From Actinomycetes bacterium (GTDB lineage: Bacteria > Actinomycetota > Acidimicrobiia > Acidimicrobiales > Ilumatobacteraceae), in the NCBI GenBank assembly GCA_025359865.1, contig JANYDH010000208.1, forward strand, positions 1 through 64,000: a DNA stretch of 64,000 bases. The letters are read 5' to 3'. The notes below the pieces were generated by a model that saw only the letters and a list, made by a program, of their open reading frames with translations, was not told the origin of the DNA and did not search any database. Below, in pieces: positions 1-9,308 of the stretch; position 1 is the stretch's first letter, and every line of letters begins with the position of its first letter. Both the position numbers and the translations under genes were made by a program.

Positions 1-1
1 G

Positions 2-583
2 AGCAGCGTTCGCGACATGTGTGACCGCGCCGCGTGGTTGGAACACGGCACGCTCGTTGACATGGGCGACCCGGCCGAACTGGTCGAGGCATATACCGAA
101 CGGATGCTCGGCAGCCGCGACCGCAACGTGGACGGCAGCACTCGACGCGGTTCCGGCGAAATCCAGATCGATCAGGTCGAGATGTTCGTCAACGGAAGCT
201 CGACGGCCGTGAAACGGTGCCGTACAGGCGACACGATCAGACTGCGGATCCACTACTGGACCGAGAAGCGACTTCCGAAGCCGGTGTTCGGCGTCGAGAT
301 CGAAAGTCTCGGAGGCGCAATCGTGTCGATGCCTTGCACGCGCGACGTTGGGCTACTGCCTGAATCCGTGTTTGGCGGAGGTGTTGTCGAAGTGGAAATG
401 TCCGATGTGAGCCTGTTGCCAGGCACCTACGATCTGCACACCTCGGTCACCGACTTCAACCGGCAACATATCTACGACCACCTGCACGTAGCGATGCGAT
501 TCGACGTGATGACCGGCAAACCCTACGAAACCGGCGGCATGGTCACACTTCGGCCACAGTGGAAGCTACTCCCGGATGGCTGA
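2..583 (+). CDS. ABC polysaccharide exporter ATPase, C-terminal part (Wzt-like)
   Basis: The gene enters from outside the window in frame 2. The first residues read SSVRDMCDRAAWLEHG, the typical end of the ATPase domain of O-antigen and teichoic-acid exporters (VRxxCDRAIWLexG), followed by GDPAELVEAY. The remaining ~145 residues are a beta-rich Wzt C-terminal domain, which in the family binds the glycan substrate before export. The reading frame closes with TGA at 581-583, just before a convergent gene. The neighbouring glycosyltransferases suggest it exports the polymer made by this cluster. The ATPase motifs lie upstream of the window and cannot be checked. Confidence 0.85.
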   Translation, partial: SSVRDMCDRAAWLEHGTLVDMGDPAELVEAYTERMLGSRDRNVDGSTRRGSGEIQIDQVEMFVNGSSTAVKRCRTGDTIRLRIHYWTEKRLPKPVFGVEIESLGGAIVSMPCTRDVGLLPESVFGGGVVEVEMSDVSLLPGTYDLHTSVTDFNRQHIYDHLHVAMRFDVMTGKPYETGGMVTLRPQWKLLPDG

Positions 584-594
584 TGGCCTGGCAG

Positions 595-2490
595 TCAAGG
601 GCCGGACGGCGGCCGGACCAACACGACGTAGTCACCAACCTGCCCGACGACGTAAGAAAACTCGTGCACAAATCTGACCAACGGACCAGGTCGAAGAATT
701 TGTCCCTGCTGCCAACTGGCAAGTTGAGCGTCATTTTTCAGCACACAGAGACGGCCCTTGAATTGGCTGAGGTCTTGAGCGGCCGCCGCTTGTGTCTGGT
801 CATCAAACAACGTTGGCCACGCCGTGGCAATACGGCCGGTCGCAGATGGCAATTGGGTAAAGACCTGGAAACTCGCAAGTCCGGGGATCGAGTAGAACGA
901 ATCGCAATTCGCACGGAGCAGCTTGACGATGCTTGTGTATTCCTCGGCCTGTGCCGGATCGATGCGAACAGCACCCACACCAGGTAGATCGAGCGCCGGG
1001 AGTTTGTCGTACAACCGGTACGTGTCGGCTGGCCAGAGGTGATGATCGACTACGACGGTAACGAGCAACAACACTGACAGCACGCTCGACACTCTTGCCG
1101 CTAGAGAGAAACCATGCATGGCGGACTCTAAGACACCGGCGGCCTCCAACAATCCATCCGCCACATTGATGAACGCCACGAGAGCAATCAGAAACGACCC
1201 CCACCAAACTTGGCTACCAGCCACAGGGTACGCATGCAGCGGCTGTAGTACTGCGACAACTACAAGGATCCGGCGACCAAGCAGCGCATCGTCAGAAAAT
1301 CGACGAAGCGGCACTGCCGCCAGAGTTGTCAAGAGGAGTAGGCCTGGAAGTCCCGCAGAAGGACTGACCGAGAGGCTAACAATAACGAGGAGGCCGCCGA
1401 GTAACTTGACCACGCCAACGACTCGTGAAGCACCCGGCTCGGTGCCAACCTGGTGCGCCACAAGTGCTGCTCCGAAGAGCACCAAAGCAGGCACAATCAT
1501 GAGCGCCTTGAATTCGATCCCGTACGGCAGAATGAAGACGCTTCGGAGCCGAGTTGGAACGAGGAGGGCGCCCCTGAACAACGTTCCGATCGATGTACCA
1601 GTGACGAGAATGGGAGCACACGCAAGGATCGACGTAAGCGCAAATGAGCAGCTAAATCCTAAAGCCTCTCTTCTTCTAACCTTCGTCGAGGGGCCGTGCG
1701 AAATGGTGACGTGCGCAGCGACCACGCCCACTACGATGGCTAGTGTAAATGCTCGAATTAGGTCAATATGAAGGTCTGCTGCTGTTAGCCCCACAGGAAG
1801 CAAGACCAGGGCCACGCAAGAAATTCGCCGTATCGAACGCGAACTGTTCGACGAGGTCACCGCGAGCAGACAGCCAGCAAGCGCGATAGCCCCCACGTTG
1901 ACCTTTGTGGTAATCATCAGGGCAAGAATTATACCCATTGCCACCGGCACACCGATCGTCTGGCGCTGGTGCGGGTACAAGCAGACGACCGCGAGTAATG
2001 CCAAGAGAAAGACCAGATATCCGCCCGGGTGTAGCGGTTCGGCAACGGCGTGACGAAGAAATGCGAAGAAGAAGAGTTGAGCAGCGATGGCGACAAGCAG
2101 ACGCCGAGATGCCAACCAAACAGCGATAGCCCCCGCTAGCGAACCTGCGACGAGCAGTACCAGCGTGGTGGTCCGACCGGGGACCAGGGAGAGCAGGTCT
2201 GTTCCGATGGCTCGGAAGAGCAGCCCGAATACCGCATAATATCCAGGACCATACTGTGAATAGGTTGTGGAGTACAAGCCGCCGTGCGAGACAAATGAAC
2301 GCAGACTTGAAAGGAGGTAGCCTTCGTCATCGTAGGGCGCTGATCCCGTGAAGACAGATGGAAAACCAAGATACGCTGTGTAAGCGGTGACGATCGTGAA
2401 GCAAATCACGGCGATGAATACTGGCGAACGATGAGAAACAATTGTATGATCGGAGTGAGCAGGTTGTTCGCTCCTAGATAGTTTCTTCAT
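595..2490 (-). CDS. Polytopic membrane protein, GT-C glycosyltransferase-like
   Basis: This 631-residue protein is very hydrophobic, with roughly a dozen predicted membrane segments beginning at residues 23-45. The first extracytoplasmic loop carries PYDDEGYLL (Asp54, Asp55, Glu56), the acidic pair typical of GT-C enzymes that use a lipid-linked sugar donor. GGAG lies 11 bases before the ATG, and an AT-rich stretch with a TAGAAT-like -10 box lies further upstream. It converges on the exporter gene. The third codon positions look less GC-biased than the neighbours, which may indicate transfer. The GT-C assignment is inferred from topology and the DDE motif; the sugar is unknown. Confidence 0.6.
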   Translation of the reverse strand: MKKLSRSEQPAHSDHTIVSHRSPVFIAVICFTIVTAYTAYLGFPSVFTGSAPYDDEGYLLSSLRSFVSHGGLYSTTYSQYGPGYYAVFGLLFRAIGTDLLSLVPGRTTTLVLLVAGSLAGAIAVWLASRRLLVAIAAQLFFFAFLRHAVAEPLHPGGYLVFLLALLAVVCLYPHQRQTIGVPVAMGIILALMITTKVNVGAIALAGCLLAVTSSNSSRSIRRISCVALVLLPVGLTAADLHIDLIRAFTLAIVVGVVAAHVTISHGPSTKVRRREALGFSCSFALTSILACAPILVTGTSIGTLFRGALLVPTRLRSVFILPYGIEFKALMIVPALVLFGAALVAHQVGTEPGASRVVGVVKLLGGLLVIVSLSVSPSAGLPGLLLLTTLAAVPLRRFSDDALLGRRILVVVAVLQPLHAYPVAGSQVWWGSFLIALVAFINVADGLLEAAGVLESAMHGFSLAARVSSVLSVLLLVTVVVDHHLWPADTYRLYDKLPALDLPGVGAVRIDPAQAEEYTSIVKLLRANCDSFYSIPGLASFQVFTQLPSATGRIATAWPTLFDDQTQAAAAQDLSQFKGRLCVLKNDAQLASWQQGQILRPGPLVRFVHEFSYVVGQVGDYVVLVRPPSGP

Positions 2491-2942
2491 TGATCGTTCA
2501 ACTCCAATGTCTCATGTAAATGTATTCTATGATCTCGTGCAGAAAAGAAGTCCGGCTGGCGGCAGGGCTGCGGCAAAGTAGCGGGTGGGTGTGGGCTCGG
2601 CTGATGTGAGAGTACTGGCTTGTGGTGTGTGGTCGTGGTACCAGCTCGGGGGTCTGCCGACCCGGTTGACGCCGTCCATAGAACGACGCCAACTCCCCGC
2701 ACCTGCCGACCGGCCACGCCGTCCGGACTTGACACCCACACGAGCTTCCACCCACGCAAGCGTCAGTTGAGTCGGTTATTTCCCGCCTCCGGTTCGTGCT
2801 GTGGAGATACCGTCGCACCAACCGTCAGGGGCACGGCCATGTGGGTAGTCTCTGGTGGTCTCGTCCGGGGCCATAGGGCCGTGGGGTCATGGGCCGTGGT
2901 CGTTCACGATCGACGTCTACACGAAAGAAGGGGCGTTGGCTC
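2491..2942. other. Divergent intergenic region
   Basis: About 450 bases separate two divergent operons. The open frames here are short, have poor codon use and encode low-complexity Arg/Ser/Pro peptides, so I call no gene. The left end (2491-2560) is AT-rich and should hold the promoter of the leftward membrane-protein gene. The right end holds the AAGAAGGGG ribosome-binding site of the dehydrogenase. Confidence 0.6.
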
Positions 2943-4142
2943 TTGGAAGGAACAATCTTCAGCCGAGACATCGTTGTCGTAGGCGGTTGTGGCCGCGTCG
3001 GCCTTCCGCTGGGCATCGCATTCGCTGGCCGCGGGCTGCGCACAACGGCATACGACATCAACCCTGTGGCGGTCGACATCGTCAACAGCGGGGTTCTGCC
3101 GTTCGATGAGCCGGATGCCGATTGGCGCCTGCGCGAGGTTCGCAGCAACGAACTGTTCGATGCTTCGGTGGATCCTTCTGTGGTGTCACAGACCGAGCAC
3201 CTCGTCGTCGTGGTCGGTACTCCGGTCGATGAGCATCTCAATCCCGATCCGCAGGCCGTGGTCACAGCGATCAGTCAGCTCTCCCCGCACCTCCGCGATG
3301 GTCAGTTGCTCGTGCTGCGCAGCACGGTGTATCCGGGCGTCACTCGCCTCGTCGAACAGTTCATCGCGTCGACCGGGCTCGATATCGATGTGGCGTTCTG
3401 CCCCGAGCGCATCGCGGAGGGAAAGGCCTTTGTCGAGCTGTTCGAGCTGCCCCAGATCGTCTCGGGACGAACCGACCGGGCCATCACCAGGGCGACGAAG
3501 TTGTTTGAGCGGATCGCCAACGAGACCATTGCCGTCACGCCCGAGGAAGCCGAACTGGCCAAGCTGTTCACCAACACGTGGCGCTACATCAAGTTTGCTG
3601 CGGCCAACCAGCTGTACATGATTGCGAACGAGCACGAGCTCGACTTCGAGCGCATCCGCCACGCGATCCGGCACAACTATCCCCGTGCTGCCGACATGCC
3701 CGGTGCGGGGCTCGCCGCGGGCCCATGCCTGCTCAAAGACACGATGCAGCTGGCCGCGTTCCACGAGAACAACTTCACGCTCGGCCATGCCAGCATGATG
3801 GTCAACGAAGGGTTGCCGCTGTACCTGGTCGGCCGGATCGAGCGTGAGCACGATCTCTCGAACATGACCGTCGGCCTCATCGGGATGGCCTTCAAGGCCG
3901 AAAGCGACGACATCCGTTCCAGCCTGTCGTACAAGCTGCGCCGGATCCTGCGGTTCAAATCCGCTGGCGTGATCTGCAGCGACCCATACGTGAAGGACCC
4001 GTCGTTCGTCGAGTTGGATGAAGTACTGCGCCGGGCCGACTTGATTGTGATCGGGGCCCCGCACGACGCGTATCGCACGCTCGACACCGACAAGCCGGTG
4101 ATCGACGTGTGGAACCTGCTCGGCCAAGGCGTCAGGGTGTGA
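2943..4142 (+). CDS. Nucleotide-sugar (UDP-glucose/ManNAc-type) dehydrogenase
   Basis: Predicted NAD-dependent oxidation of a UDP-sugar to a uronic acid precursor. A Rossmann motif GGCGRVGLP sits at residues 14-22, followed by the GTPVDEHLNPD, PERIAEGKA and MAFKAESDDIRSS blocks of the UDPGDH/WecC superfamily. The catalytic cysteine is Cys262 in GPCLLKDT, a variant of the usual GGxCxxxD loop. I place the start at a TTG preceded nine bases upstream by AAGAAGGGG. An ATG 54 bases earlier would add only an Arg/Lys/Ser-rich leader. It heads a nine-gene operon in which most junctions overlap by 4 nt. The precise sugar cannot be told from sequence. Confidence 0.88.
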   Translation: MEGTIFSRDIVVVGGCGRVGLPLGIAFAGRGLRTTAYDINPVAVDIVNSGVLPFDEPDADWRLREVRSNELFDASVDPSVVSQTEHLVVVVGTPVDEHLNPDPQAVVTAISQLSPHLRDGQLLVLRSTVYPGVTRLVEQFIASTGLDIDVAFCPERIAEGKAFVELFELPQIVSGRTDRAITRATKLFERIANETIAVTPEEAELAKLFTNTWRYIKFAAANQLYMIANEHELDFERIRHAIRHNYPRAADMPGAGLAAGPCLLKDTMQLAAFHENNFTLGHASMMVNEGLPLYLVGRIEREHDLSNMTVGLIGMAFKAESDDIRSSLSYKLRRILRFKSAGVICSDPYVKDPSFVELDEVLRRADLIVIGAPHDAYRTLDTDKPVIDVWNLLGQGVRV

Positions 4143-4891
4143 CGCCCCGGGTCGCCGTCGTCATCCCGGCGTACAACGAGGGTGAACACGTGGTACCGGT
4201 ACTCGAGCGGATCACCGAGGCGGTGATGCTTCCGTGTGAGATCCTCGTGGTGATGGACGATCGAAGCGATAGCACATGGGCCGTGGTCGAGCGCTATGCC
4301 GAACGCGATTCCCGAGTGCGCCCGTTCCTCAACGAACTCGGCCGAGGCCCGGCGAACGCCATCCATGCCGGCCTCCTCGCGACGAGCGCACCGGTGGCCG
4401 TGGTCACCATGGCCGACGGTTGCGACGATCCGATGCAGATCGACCAACTCACCCGCCTTGTCGAGCGCGGCGTGGTGGTTGCTGCTGCGAGCCGCTACGC
4501 GCGCTCGGGCCAACAGGTTGGTGGGCCGATGTTCAAGTCGATGCTGTCACGCCTTGCAGGCAGCTCGCTCTATCATCTTGCGCGGGTGGGCACCCGCGAC
4601 GCGACCAATTCGTTCAAGGCGTACTCCACCGAGTTCGTGCGCGCCGTCGGCATCGAGAGCGACCGCGGTTTCGAGATCGGGATCGAGTTGGTTGCCAAGG
4701 CCCGCCGCCATCGCCTCGCCGTCGCCGAGATCCCTACGATCTGGCTTGACCGGGCGTTCGGTGTGTCCAACTTCCGGCTCACTGCGTGGATGTTTCGCTA
4801 CCTGCGGTGGTACTTCTATGCGTTCGGGCCAAAGAAGCATCTCGATCTTGCGCCCATCGTCCTACACCACACTGAAGAGGAACGTTCATGA
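4139..4891 (+). CDS. Family 2 glycosyltransferase (DPM1-like)
   Basis: A compact GT-A enzyme of 250 residues. It begins RVAVVIPAYNEGEHV and carries VVMDDRSD and MADGCDDP, the nucleotide-sugar/metal-binding aspartates of polyprenyl-phosphate glycosyltransferases. FEIGIELVAKARR and the WLDRAFGVSNF block near the C-terminus resemble dolichyl-phosphate mannosyltransferase-type proteins, without a C-terminal membrane domain. The GTG start overlaps the stop of the dehydrogenase (GTGA), indicating translational coupling. It probably makes a polyprenyl-phosphate sugar for the GT-C enzymes nearby; that link is inference. Confidence 0.85.
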   Translation: MTPRVAVVIPAYNEGEHVVPVLERITEAVMLPCEILVVMDDRSDSTWAVVERYAERDSRVRPFLNELGRGPANAIHAGLLATSAPVAVVTMADGCDDPMQIDQLTRLVERGVVVAAASRYARSGQQVGGPMFKSMLSRLAGSSLYHLARVGTRDATNSFKAYSTEFVRAVGIESDRGFEIGIELVAKARRHRLAVAEIPTIWLDRAFGVSNFRLTAWMFRYLRWYFYAFGPKKHLDLAPIVLHHTEEERS

Positions 4892-5913
4892 ACAGAGTGC
4901 TCGTCACCGGCTCGGCCGGATTCATCGGCGGCTACATCGTCGAAGAACTGCTGGAACGCGGGTACGAGGTGGTCGGTATCGACAACCTCTCGAAATACGG
5001 TCCGATCACCAAGAGCTATGACGACCATCCCCGCTACCGGTTGATCCTCGGCGACGTCAAAGACACCGAGATGCTGACACGAGAACTCGAAGAGTGTGAC
5101 CATTTCATCGCGGGTGCCGCCCTGATCGGCGGCATCAGCTACTTCCACACCTACGCCTACGACCTCATCGCCGAGAACGAGCGAATCATCGCATCGTGCT
5201 GTGATGCAGCCATTGCCGCCCAACGCAAGGGTCGGCTGCAGAAGGTCACCTACATGAGTTCGTCGATGGTGTTCGAGGGAACCGACCAATGGCCGAGCTA
5301 CGAAGGTCAAGAACTCGATGTGCCGCCGCCGTTGTCGTCGTACGGGTTTCAGAAGCTTGCAGTCGAGTACTTTGCGCGGTCCGCCCACCAGCAGTACGGG
5401 TTGCCGTACACCATCGTGCGGCCGTTCAACTGTGTCGGCATCGGCGAGAGCCGTGCACTCGGCGACGAACAGATCTTGTCGGGCAACGTCAAGCTGGCGA
5501 TGAGCCATGTCGTGCCCGACCTTGTCCAAAAAGTGGTCAAGGGGCAGAGCCCGCTTCACATCTTGGGCGACGGATCGCAGATCCGCCATTACACCTACGG
5601 CGCCGATCTTGCCCGCGGCATCGTGATGGCGATGGAGCATCCCGATGCGTTGAACAACGACTTCAACCTGTCCACGGCCGAGTCCACCTCGGTTCTCGAT
5701 CTAGCCGAGATGATCTGGCACAAGATCAACGGGGCAGACGTTGCCTTCCAGTACGTCTGCGACACGCCGTTCGAACACGATGTGCAGCGCCGTGTCCCCT
5801 CGACCGAAAAGGCCAAGTCGGTGCTCGGGTTCGAGGCCACCACGTCGCTCAGCGACATGCTCGACATCGTGATCCCGTGGATCACCGAAGCTGTGCGTGA
5901 TGGTCGCATCTGA
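4888..5913 (+). CDS. NAD-dependent epimerase/dehydratase
   Basis: A 341-residue extended short-chain dehydrogenase. The GxxGxxG motif GSAGFIGG is at residues 7-14, and the catalytic YxxxK is Tyr152/Lys156 (SSYGFQK) with the upstream serine block MSSSMVF. VRPFNCVG and the C-terminal substrate-binding region match GalE/RmlB-like sugar epimerases and dehydratases. The start overlaps the previous stop (ATGA). It follows a UDP-sugar dehydrogenase, so a UDP-uronic acid or UDP-hexose is a reasonable substrate. Epimerase versus dehydratase cannot be settled from sequence. Confidence 0.85.
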   Translation: MNRVLVTGSAGFIGGYIVEELLERGYEVVGIDNLSKYGPITKSYDDHPRYRLILGDVKDTEMLTRELEECDHFIAGAALIGGISYFHTYAYDLIAENERIIASCCDAAIAAQRKGRLQKVTYMSSSMVFEGTDQWPSYEGQELDVPPPLSSYGFQKLAVEYFARSAHQQYGLPYTIVRPFNCVGIGESRALGDEQILSGNVKLAMSHVVPDLVQKVVKGQSPLHILGDGSQIRHYTYGADLARGIVMAMEHPDALNNDFNLSTAESTSVLDLAEMIWHKINGADVAFQYVCDTPFEHDVQRRVPSTEKAKSVLGFEATTSLSDMLDIVIPWITEAVRDGRI

Positions 5914-7867
5914 CATCTCAGCGCCCAGCGTGAGCCCCGGGCAGTCGCCCACGCTCCGCGCCCGTCAGTCGGTGGTCGTCGTCGCGTACCTCGGTGACGA
6001 CGCCTCAGGTTGGCTGCCGACGGTGGTGGATCTTCGCCGCGCTGCTTCCGTCGCCGATTGTGAAGTTGTCGTCGCCGCTTCGGTGGCCTGTGCCAACCTG
6101 GATGGCGTCGAGATCGATGTCGTTGCGGGGTCACTTTCCGAACTGTTGACCGAGGTACTTCGATCCCGTGATGTCGGCTGGGTGCTGATCGCCGGCGAAC
6201 CATGTCTCGTTCCGGAAGCGTTGATCGAAGGTCTCGCTCGATTCCAGGACGGGCGCTTTGCGTCGGTCTCATTCCTGTGTAACGCCGCTGGGACGCTGAG
6301 CTTTCCATTCCCTGGCACGCCTGTGCCATGGGCGCTGCAGGGCAGCACACCCTCCGCAATCACCGGTCGGCTGCGGAACATCTCACCGGTCCCCATTCCA
6401 ACTCCGGTTCCGGTAGCTGACGGCCCACTGATCGCCTTTGCTGCTTCCACCGCGCGCATGATGCCGTCCGGGTGGGATCAGGGAGGTCGCACCTGGGATG
6501 AATCCGTCGCCGTGTATTCGTTGGCGATGCAGCAGCGTGGGCTGTTGAATGTGTTGGATTCGATGACGTACGTCCACCGCGCTGCCGATCTTCGGCCATT
6601 GGCCGGCCCCGACCCGGCCAAGGATGCCAGAATCGCTCGGCTCGCTCCTTGGCTACAGACAGCGGTCGAGTCCGCCGTAGCGGAGCCGGATTCGCCTCTG
6701 CATCTCGAACATCGGGTGGCCCGCGCCAAGATCGCTGGTCTCGATCTTTTGCTCGATGGATCCTGCCTCGGCCCTCTCGAAATGGGAACGCAAGTCGGCC
6801 TCGTCTCGATCTGTCGGGCACTGGTGCTGCGCGACGACGTAGCTTCGGTGAGTGTCACACTGAGCGGTGCGCTGCCCGGCTATGCCCGATTGCTGGCGAC
6901 CGAGCCAAAGATCGGATTGGTGCGTTCCAAGGGAGACGGCGAGTTGGATACCGAGCGGATGTTCGATGTCGCCTTTCGCCCCTTCCAGCCAGACGTCGGC
7001 TATCGCCCTGATGTCTTTCGGCGGTACGCGCGTCGGGTAGTTGTCAGCATTCTCGATCTCATTGCGTATCAGAACGGTTCGTATCACTCCAACGGTGCGG
7101 TGTGGTCGAACTATCGTCGAGCGATCACTGATTCGTTGCGCCGGGTCGACGGGGTCACCACGATCTCACATGACGTCGTCACGATGATGGAGTTCGAGCG
7201 GTTGCCGGTGGGAACCGAGCGAGTGTTCCCCGTGCCGTACGGGACCGAACATGTCGGTGTCGACGTACCGAAGCGAATGCCGGAGGAACTCGGTCGAATT
7301 CCCGACGCCCGCTTCTTGGTGTGCCTCGGCACCAACTATGGGCACAAGAACCGCGACCTCGCGATCCGGACGATCCAACTGCTTCGTGACCGCGGACACG
7401 ACCTGCGCCTCATCCTGGCCGGCCCAACGGTTCCGATGGGTAGTAGCCGCCTGCTCGAGGCGAGAGCAGCGGCAGATCTCACGGGCGAACCTGTCATCGC
7501 GCTCGCTGATGTCACGGCAGAAGAACGGAACTGGCTGCTGGCCCATGCCGAGGTGGTGCTCTACCCCACGGCCGCAGAGGGATTCGGATTGGTGCCATAT
7601 GAAGCGGCGTGGCTCGGTACCCCGACGGTGTTCGTTCCGTTCGGTCCGCTGCTGGAGATCGCCGGTACCGATCTACCTGTCGCATCGCTCGACTGGAGCC
7701 CCGCCTCGTTCGCCGACGCTGTCGAGGCTCAGCTCGCCGATCCGGCCGTCGGCAGTGCGCAGGTAGCCTCGCTGCGCGAAGCGTCGGCGCTTCACAGTTG
7801 GGCCCACACCGCCGAGGCGTTGTGCACGGTATTCCGCGAAATCATGTCGATGGCACCAGTTGCCTGA
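5897..7867 (+). CDS. Large glycosyltransferase with C-terminal GT4 (GT-B) domain
   Basis: A 656-residue protein. Residues ~430-650 are a GT1/GT4 domain: FLVCLGTNYGHKNRDLAI, then the donor-site block YPTAAEGFGLVPYEAAWLGTP with its EX7E-type glutamates. Residues ~10-230 look like a divergent GT2-type fold with weak motifs, so the protein may carry two transferase modules. Two candidate starts, GTG 5897 and ATG 5900, both lie inside the end of the epimerase gene, so expression is coupled. No membrane segment is seen. Donor and acceptor are unknown. Confidence 0.8.
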   Translation: MMVASDISAPSVSPGQSPTLRARQSVVVVAYLGDDASGWLPTVVDLRRAASVADCEVVVAASVACANLDGVEIDVVAGSLSELLTEVLRSRDVGWVLIAGEPCLVPEALIEGLARFQDGRFASVSFLCNAAGTLSFPFPGTPVPWALQGSTPSAITGRLRNISPVPIPTPVPVADGPLIAFAASTARMMPSGWDQGGRTWDESVAVYSLAMQQRGLLNVLDSMTYVHRAADLRPLAGPDPAKDARIARLAPWLQTAVESAVAEPDSPLHLEHRVARAKIAGLDLLLDGSCLGPLEMGTQVGLVSICRALVLRDDVASVSVTLSGALPGYARLLATEPKIGLVRSKGDGELDTERMFDVAFRPFQPDVGYRPDVFRRYARRVVVSILDLIAYQNGSYHSNGAVWSNYRRAITDSLRRVDGVTTISHDVVTMMEFERLPVGTERVFPVPYGTEHVGVDVPKRMPEELGRIPDARFLVCLGTNYGHKNRDLAIRTIQLLRDRGHDLRLILAGPTVPMGSSRLLEARAAADLTGEPVIALADVTAEERNWLLAHAEVVLYPTAAEGFGLVPYEAAWLGTPTVFVPFGPLLEIAGTDLPVASLDWSPASFADAVEAQLADPAVGSAQVASLREASALHSWAHTAEALCTVFREIMSMAPVA

Positions 7868-7879
7868 CACGGAAGGAAG

Positions 7880-8164
7880 ATGGACGAGATGAAAACCGAG
7901 ACACCAGGAGTGGCGAGCGAAACGATCGACCGTCTCTCACTCGAGCAAGCGCTGCGCGATGCTGAGATCGCAATCGCCAGATCACGGGACTTGACGTTTC
8001 GGTTGGTGGAGCTGAGATCGCAGTTGGCCGGCGAACGCGAGAACAACCAGCTCTTGCAAGACCAACTCGATGAGACGCGCCAGCTCTATGAAGCGATTCA
8101 AGGCAATAAGGCCTACAAGCTGGCCGCGCGAATCTGGACGCTGCGGCAGGCGCTCGGTGTCTGA
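7880..8164 (+). CDS. Small coiled-coil protein with basic tail, GT-associated
   Basis: A 94-residue protein with a clear AAGGAAG ribosome-binding site. Residues ~20-75 form heptads (LEQALRDAEIAIARSR, LVELRSQLAGERENNQLLQDQL) predicted to be a coiled coil. The end, GNKAYKLAARIWTLRQALG, is basic and amphipathic and resembles the S-x-x-Y-R-L tails found at the ends of many surface-polysaccharide enzymes. It overlaps the next glycosyltransferase by 8 nt. Similar mini-proteins occur at 17227, 23443, 23712 and 37690, each beside a glycosyltransferase. A scaffold or membrane-recruitment role is inference. Confidence 0.7.
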   Translation: MDEMKTETPGVASETIDRLSLEQALRDAEIAIARSRDLTFRLVELRSQLAGERENNQLLQDQLDETRQLYEAIQGNKAYKLAARIWTLRQALGV

Positions 8165-9308
8165 GCGCCGATTCCTGCTTGGTATTCTGGTCTACAACGG
8201 CCGCGACGTAGTGCCTGCATGCCTTGACTCTGCTGCGGCGCTTATGGCTCCAAATGTCGATGTGATGGTGTTCGACGACTGCAGTCCGAGTCCCGGTTGG
8301 AGTGCTGACGTGGCGGCGATGTGTCAGGCAAAGGGCATCGGTTGCTACCGCACTCCGCGCAACCTCGGGATTCCGCGAAACATGAGCCTTGTCATGCGTA
8401 CCGCAGAGTTCGAGCGTTACGACGTCGTCGGGCTCGTGAACTCCGATGTTGTCATGCCGACCAACCTGATCGAGGTCACAAGCGCCGTGTTCGACCAGCA
8501 CCCTGGCGTCGCGTCGGTGACCCCGTGGTCGAACAACGTGTCGGTGTTCTCGCTGCCGATGCAGTCTGGCGGTGCCGAGATTGCCGAGCAACGGTTCGTG
8601 AGCGACCTTGCCGATGCGCTCTATGAGGTGCATGGCGGCGAGGTCGTCGATGTGCCGACCGGTGTCGGCTATTGCTTGATGATCGACGTCGAGACGATCC
8701 GCAGCGTCGGCGTCATGGATCCGGTATTTGGTCGCGGCTATTGCGAGGAAGTCGACTGGTGCCAACGAGCGCACGAGTCCGGTCTTCGTCACGTGCTCGC
8801 GCTCGGTACATACGTGTTTCACGCAGGAAACGGGACGAATCGCGACGAAGGACTCCTTGCGCATGGTGAGGTCACCGTGGTCGAACATGAACTCGTCCTC
8901 CGCGGTCGCTATCCGGGCTACATGCCAAGGGTCCTAGCATTCGTCGAGTCGGGCGACTTGCGGGCACGTGGCACCAAGTCGTTGTCACGCGCGTTCGTCC
9001 GACTCGCGGCGCGCTACGGCTATGACGTGTGCGTCTCGAATGTTCAGCCAGCGCAATTCTCTGACCGACCCCTCGTACGGGTCGAAAAATTCGGCTCGAG
9101 TTCCAGTGCCCTCGTCTGTCTCCACGGCATCGAGGTACCCCTCCACCTCGCGGACGGGCCAACGCCGGAATCGCTACAAGCGTTGCTCGGCAGGCCAGCA
9201 TCCGTGTCAGTGGCCGAGCCCGGAGCGTTTGGCGAACAGTTCCGTCAGTGGGGCAACAGCCTGCAGCTTCCATGGGATCAACCTGCGAGCTATCCTACCC
9301 GGGTATGA
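8157..9308 (+). CDS. Family 2 glycosyltransferase (rhamnosyltransferase-like)
   Basis: This begins at GTG 8157, overlapping the preceding coiled-coil gene, and reads VSERRFLLGILVYNGRDVVPACL, the usual GT-A start. VFDDCSPS and the VNSDVVMP block supply the acidic donor-site residues. GYCEEVDWCQRAHESGLR and VFHAGNGT match the acceptor side of the WbbL/rhamnosyltransferase subfamily. The last ~110 residues have no recognisable motif. It shares an 8-nt overlap upstream and an ATGA overlap downstream, so it is part of one transcript. Rhamnosyl specificity is a family-level guess. Confidence 0.82.
   Translation: MSERRFLLGILVYNGRDVVPACLDSAAALMAPNVDVMVFDDCSPSPGWSADVAAMCQAKGIGCYRTPRNLGIPRNMSLVMRTAEFERYDVVGLVNSDVVMPTNLIEVTSAVFDQHPGVASVTPWSNNVSVFSLPMQSGGAEIAEQRFVSDLADALYEVHGGEVVDVPTGVGYCLMIDVETIRSVGVMDPVFGRGYCEEVDWCQRAHESGLRHVLALGTYVFHAGNGTNRDEGLLAHGEVTVVEHELVLRGRYPGYMPRVLAFVESGDLRARGTKSLSRAFVRLAARYGYDVCVSNVQPAQFSDRPLVRVEKFGSSSSALVCLHGIEVPLHLADGPTPESLQALLGRPASVSVAEPGAFGEQFRQWGNSLQLPWDQPASYPTRV

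Noticed and set aside
1118-1771. 217-codon frame antisense to the GT-C-like gene
   Set aside because: Codon use is poor and the product is Arg/Thr/Pro-rich without motifs, while the opposite strand encodes a coherent membrane protein.
3186-4127. 313-codon frame antisense to the nucleotide-sugar dehydrogenase
   Set aside because: High GC keeps the antisense frame open. The sense frame has all family motifs.
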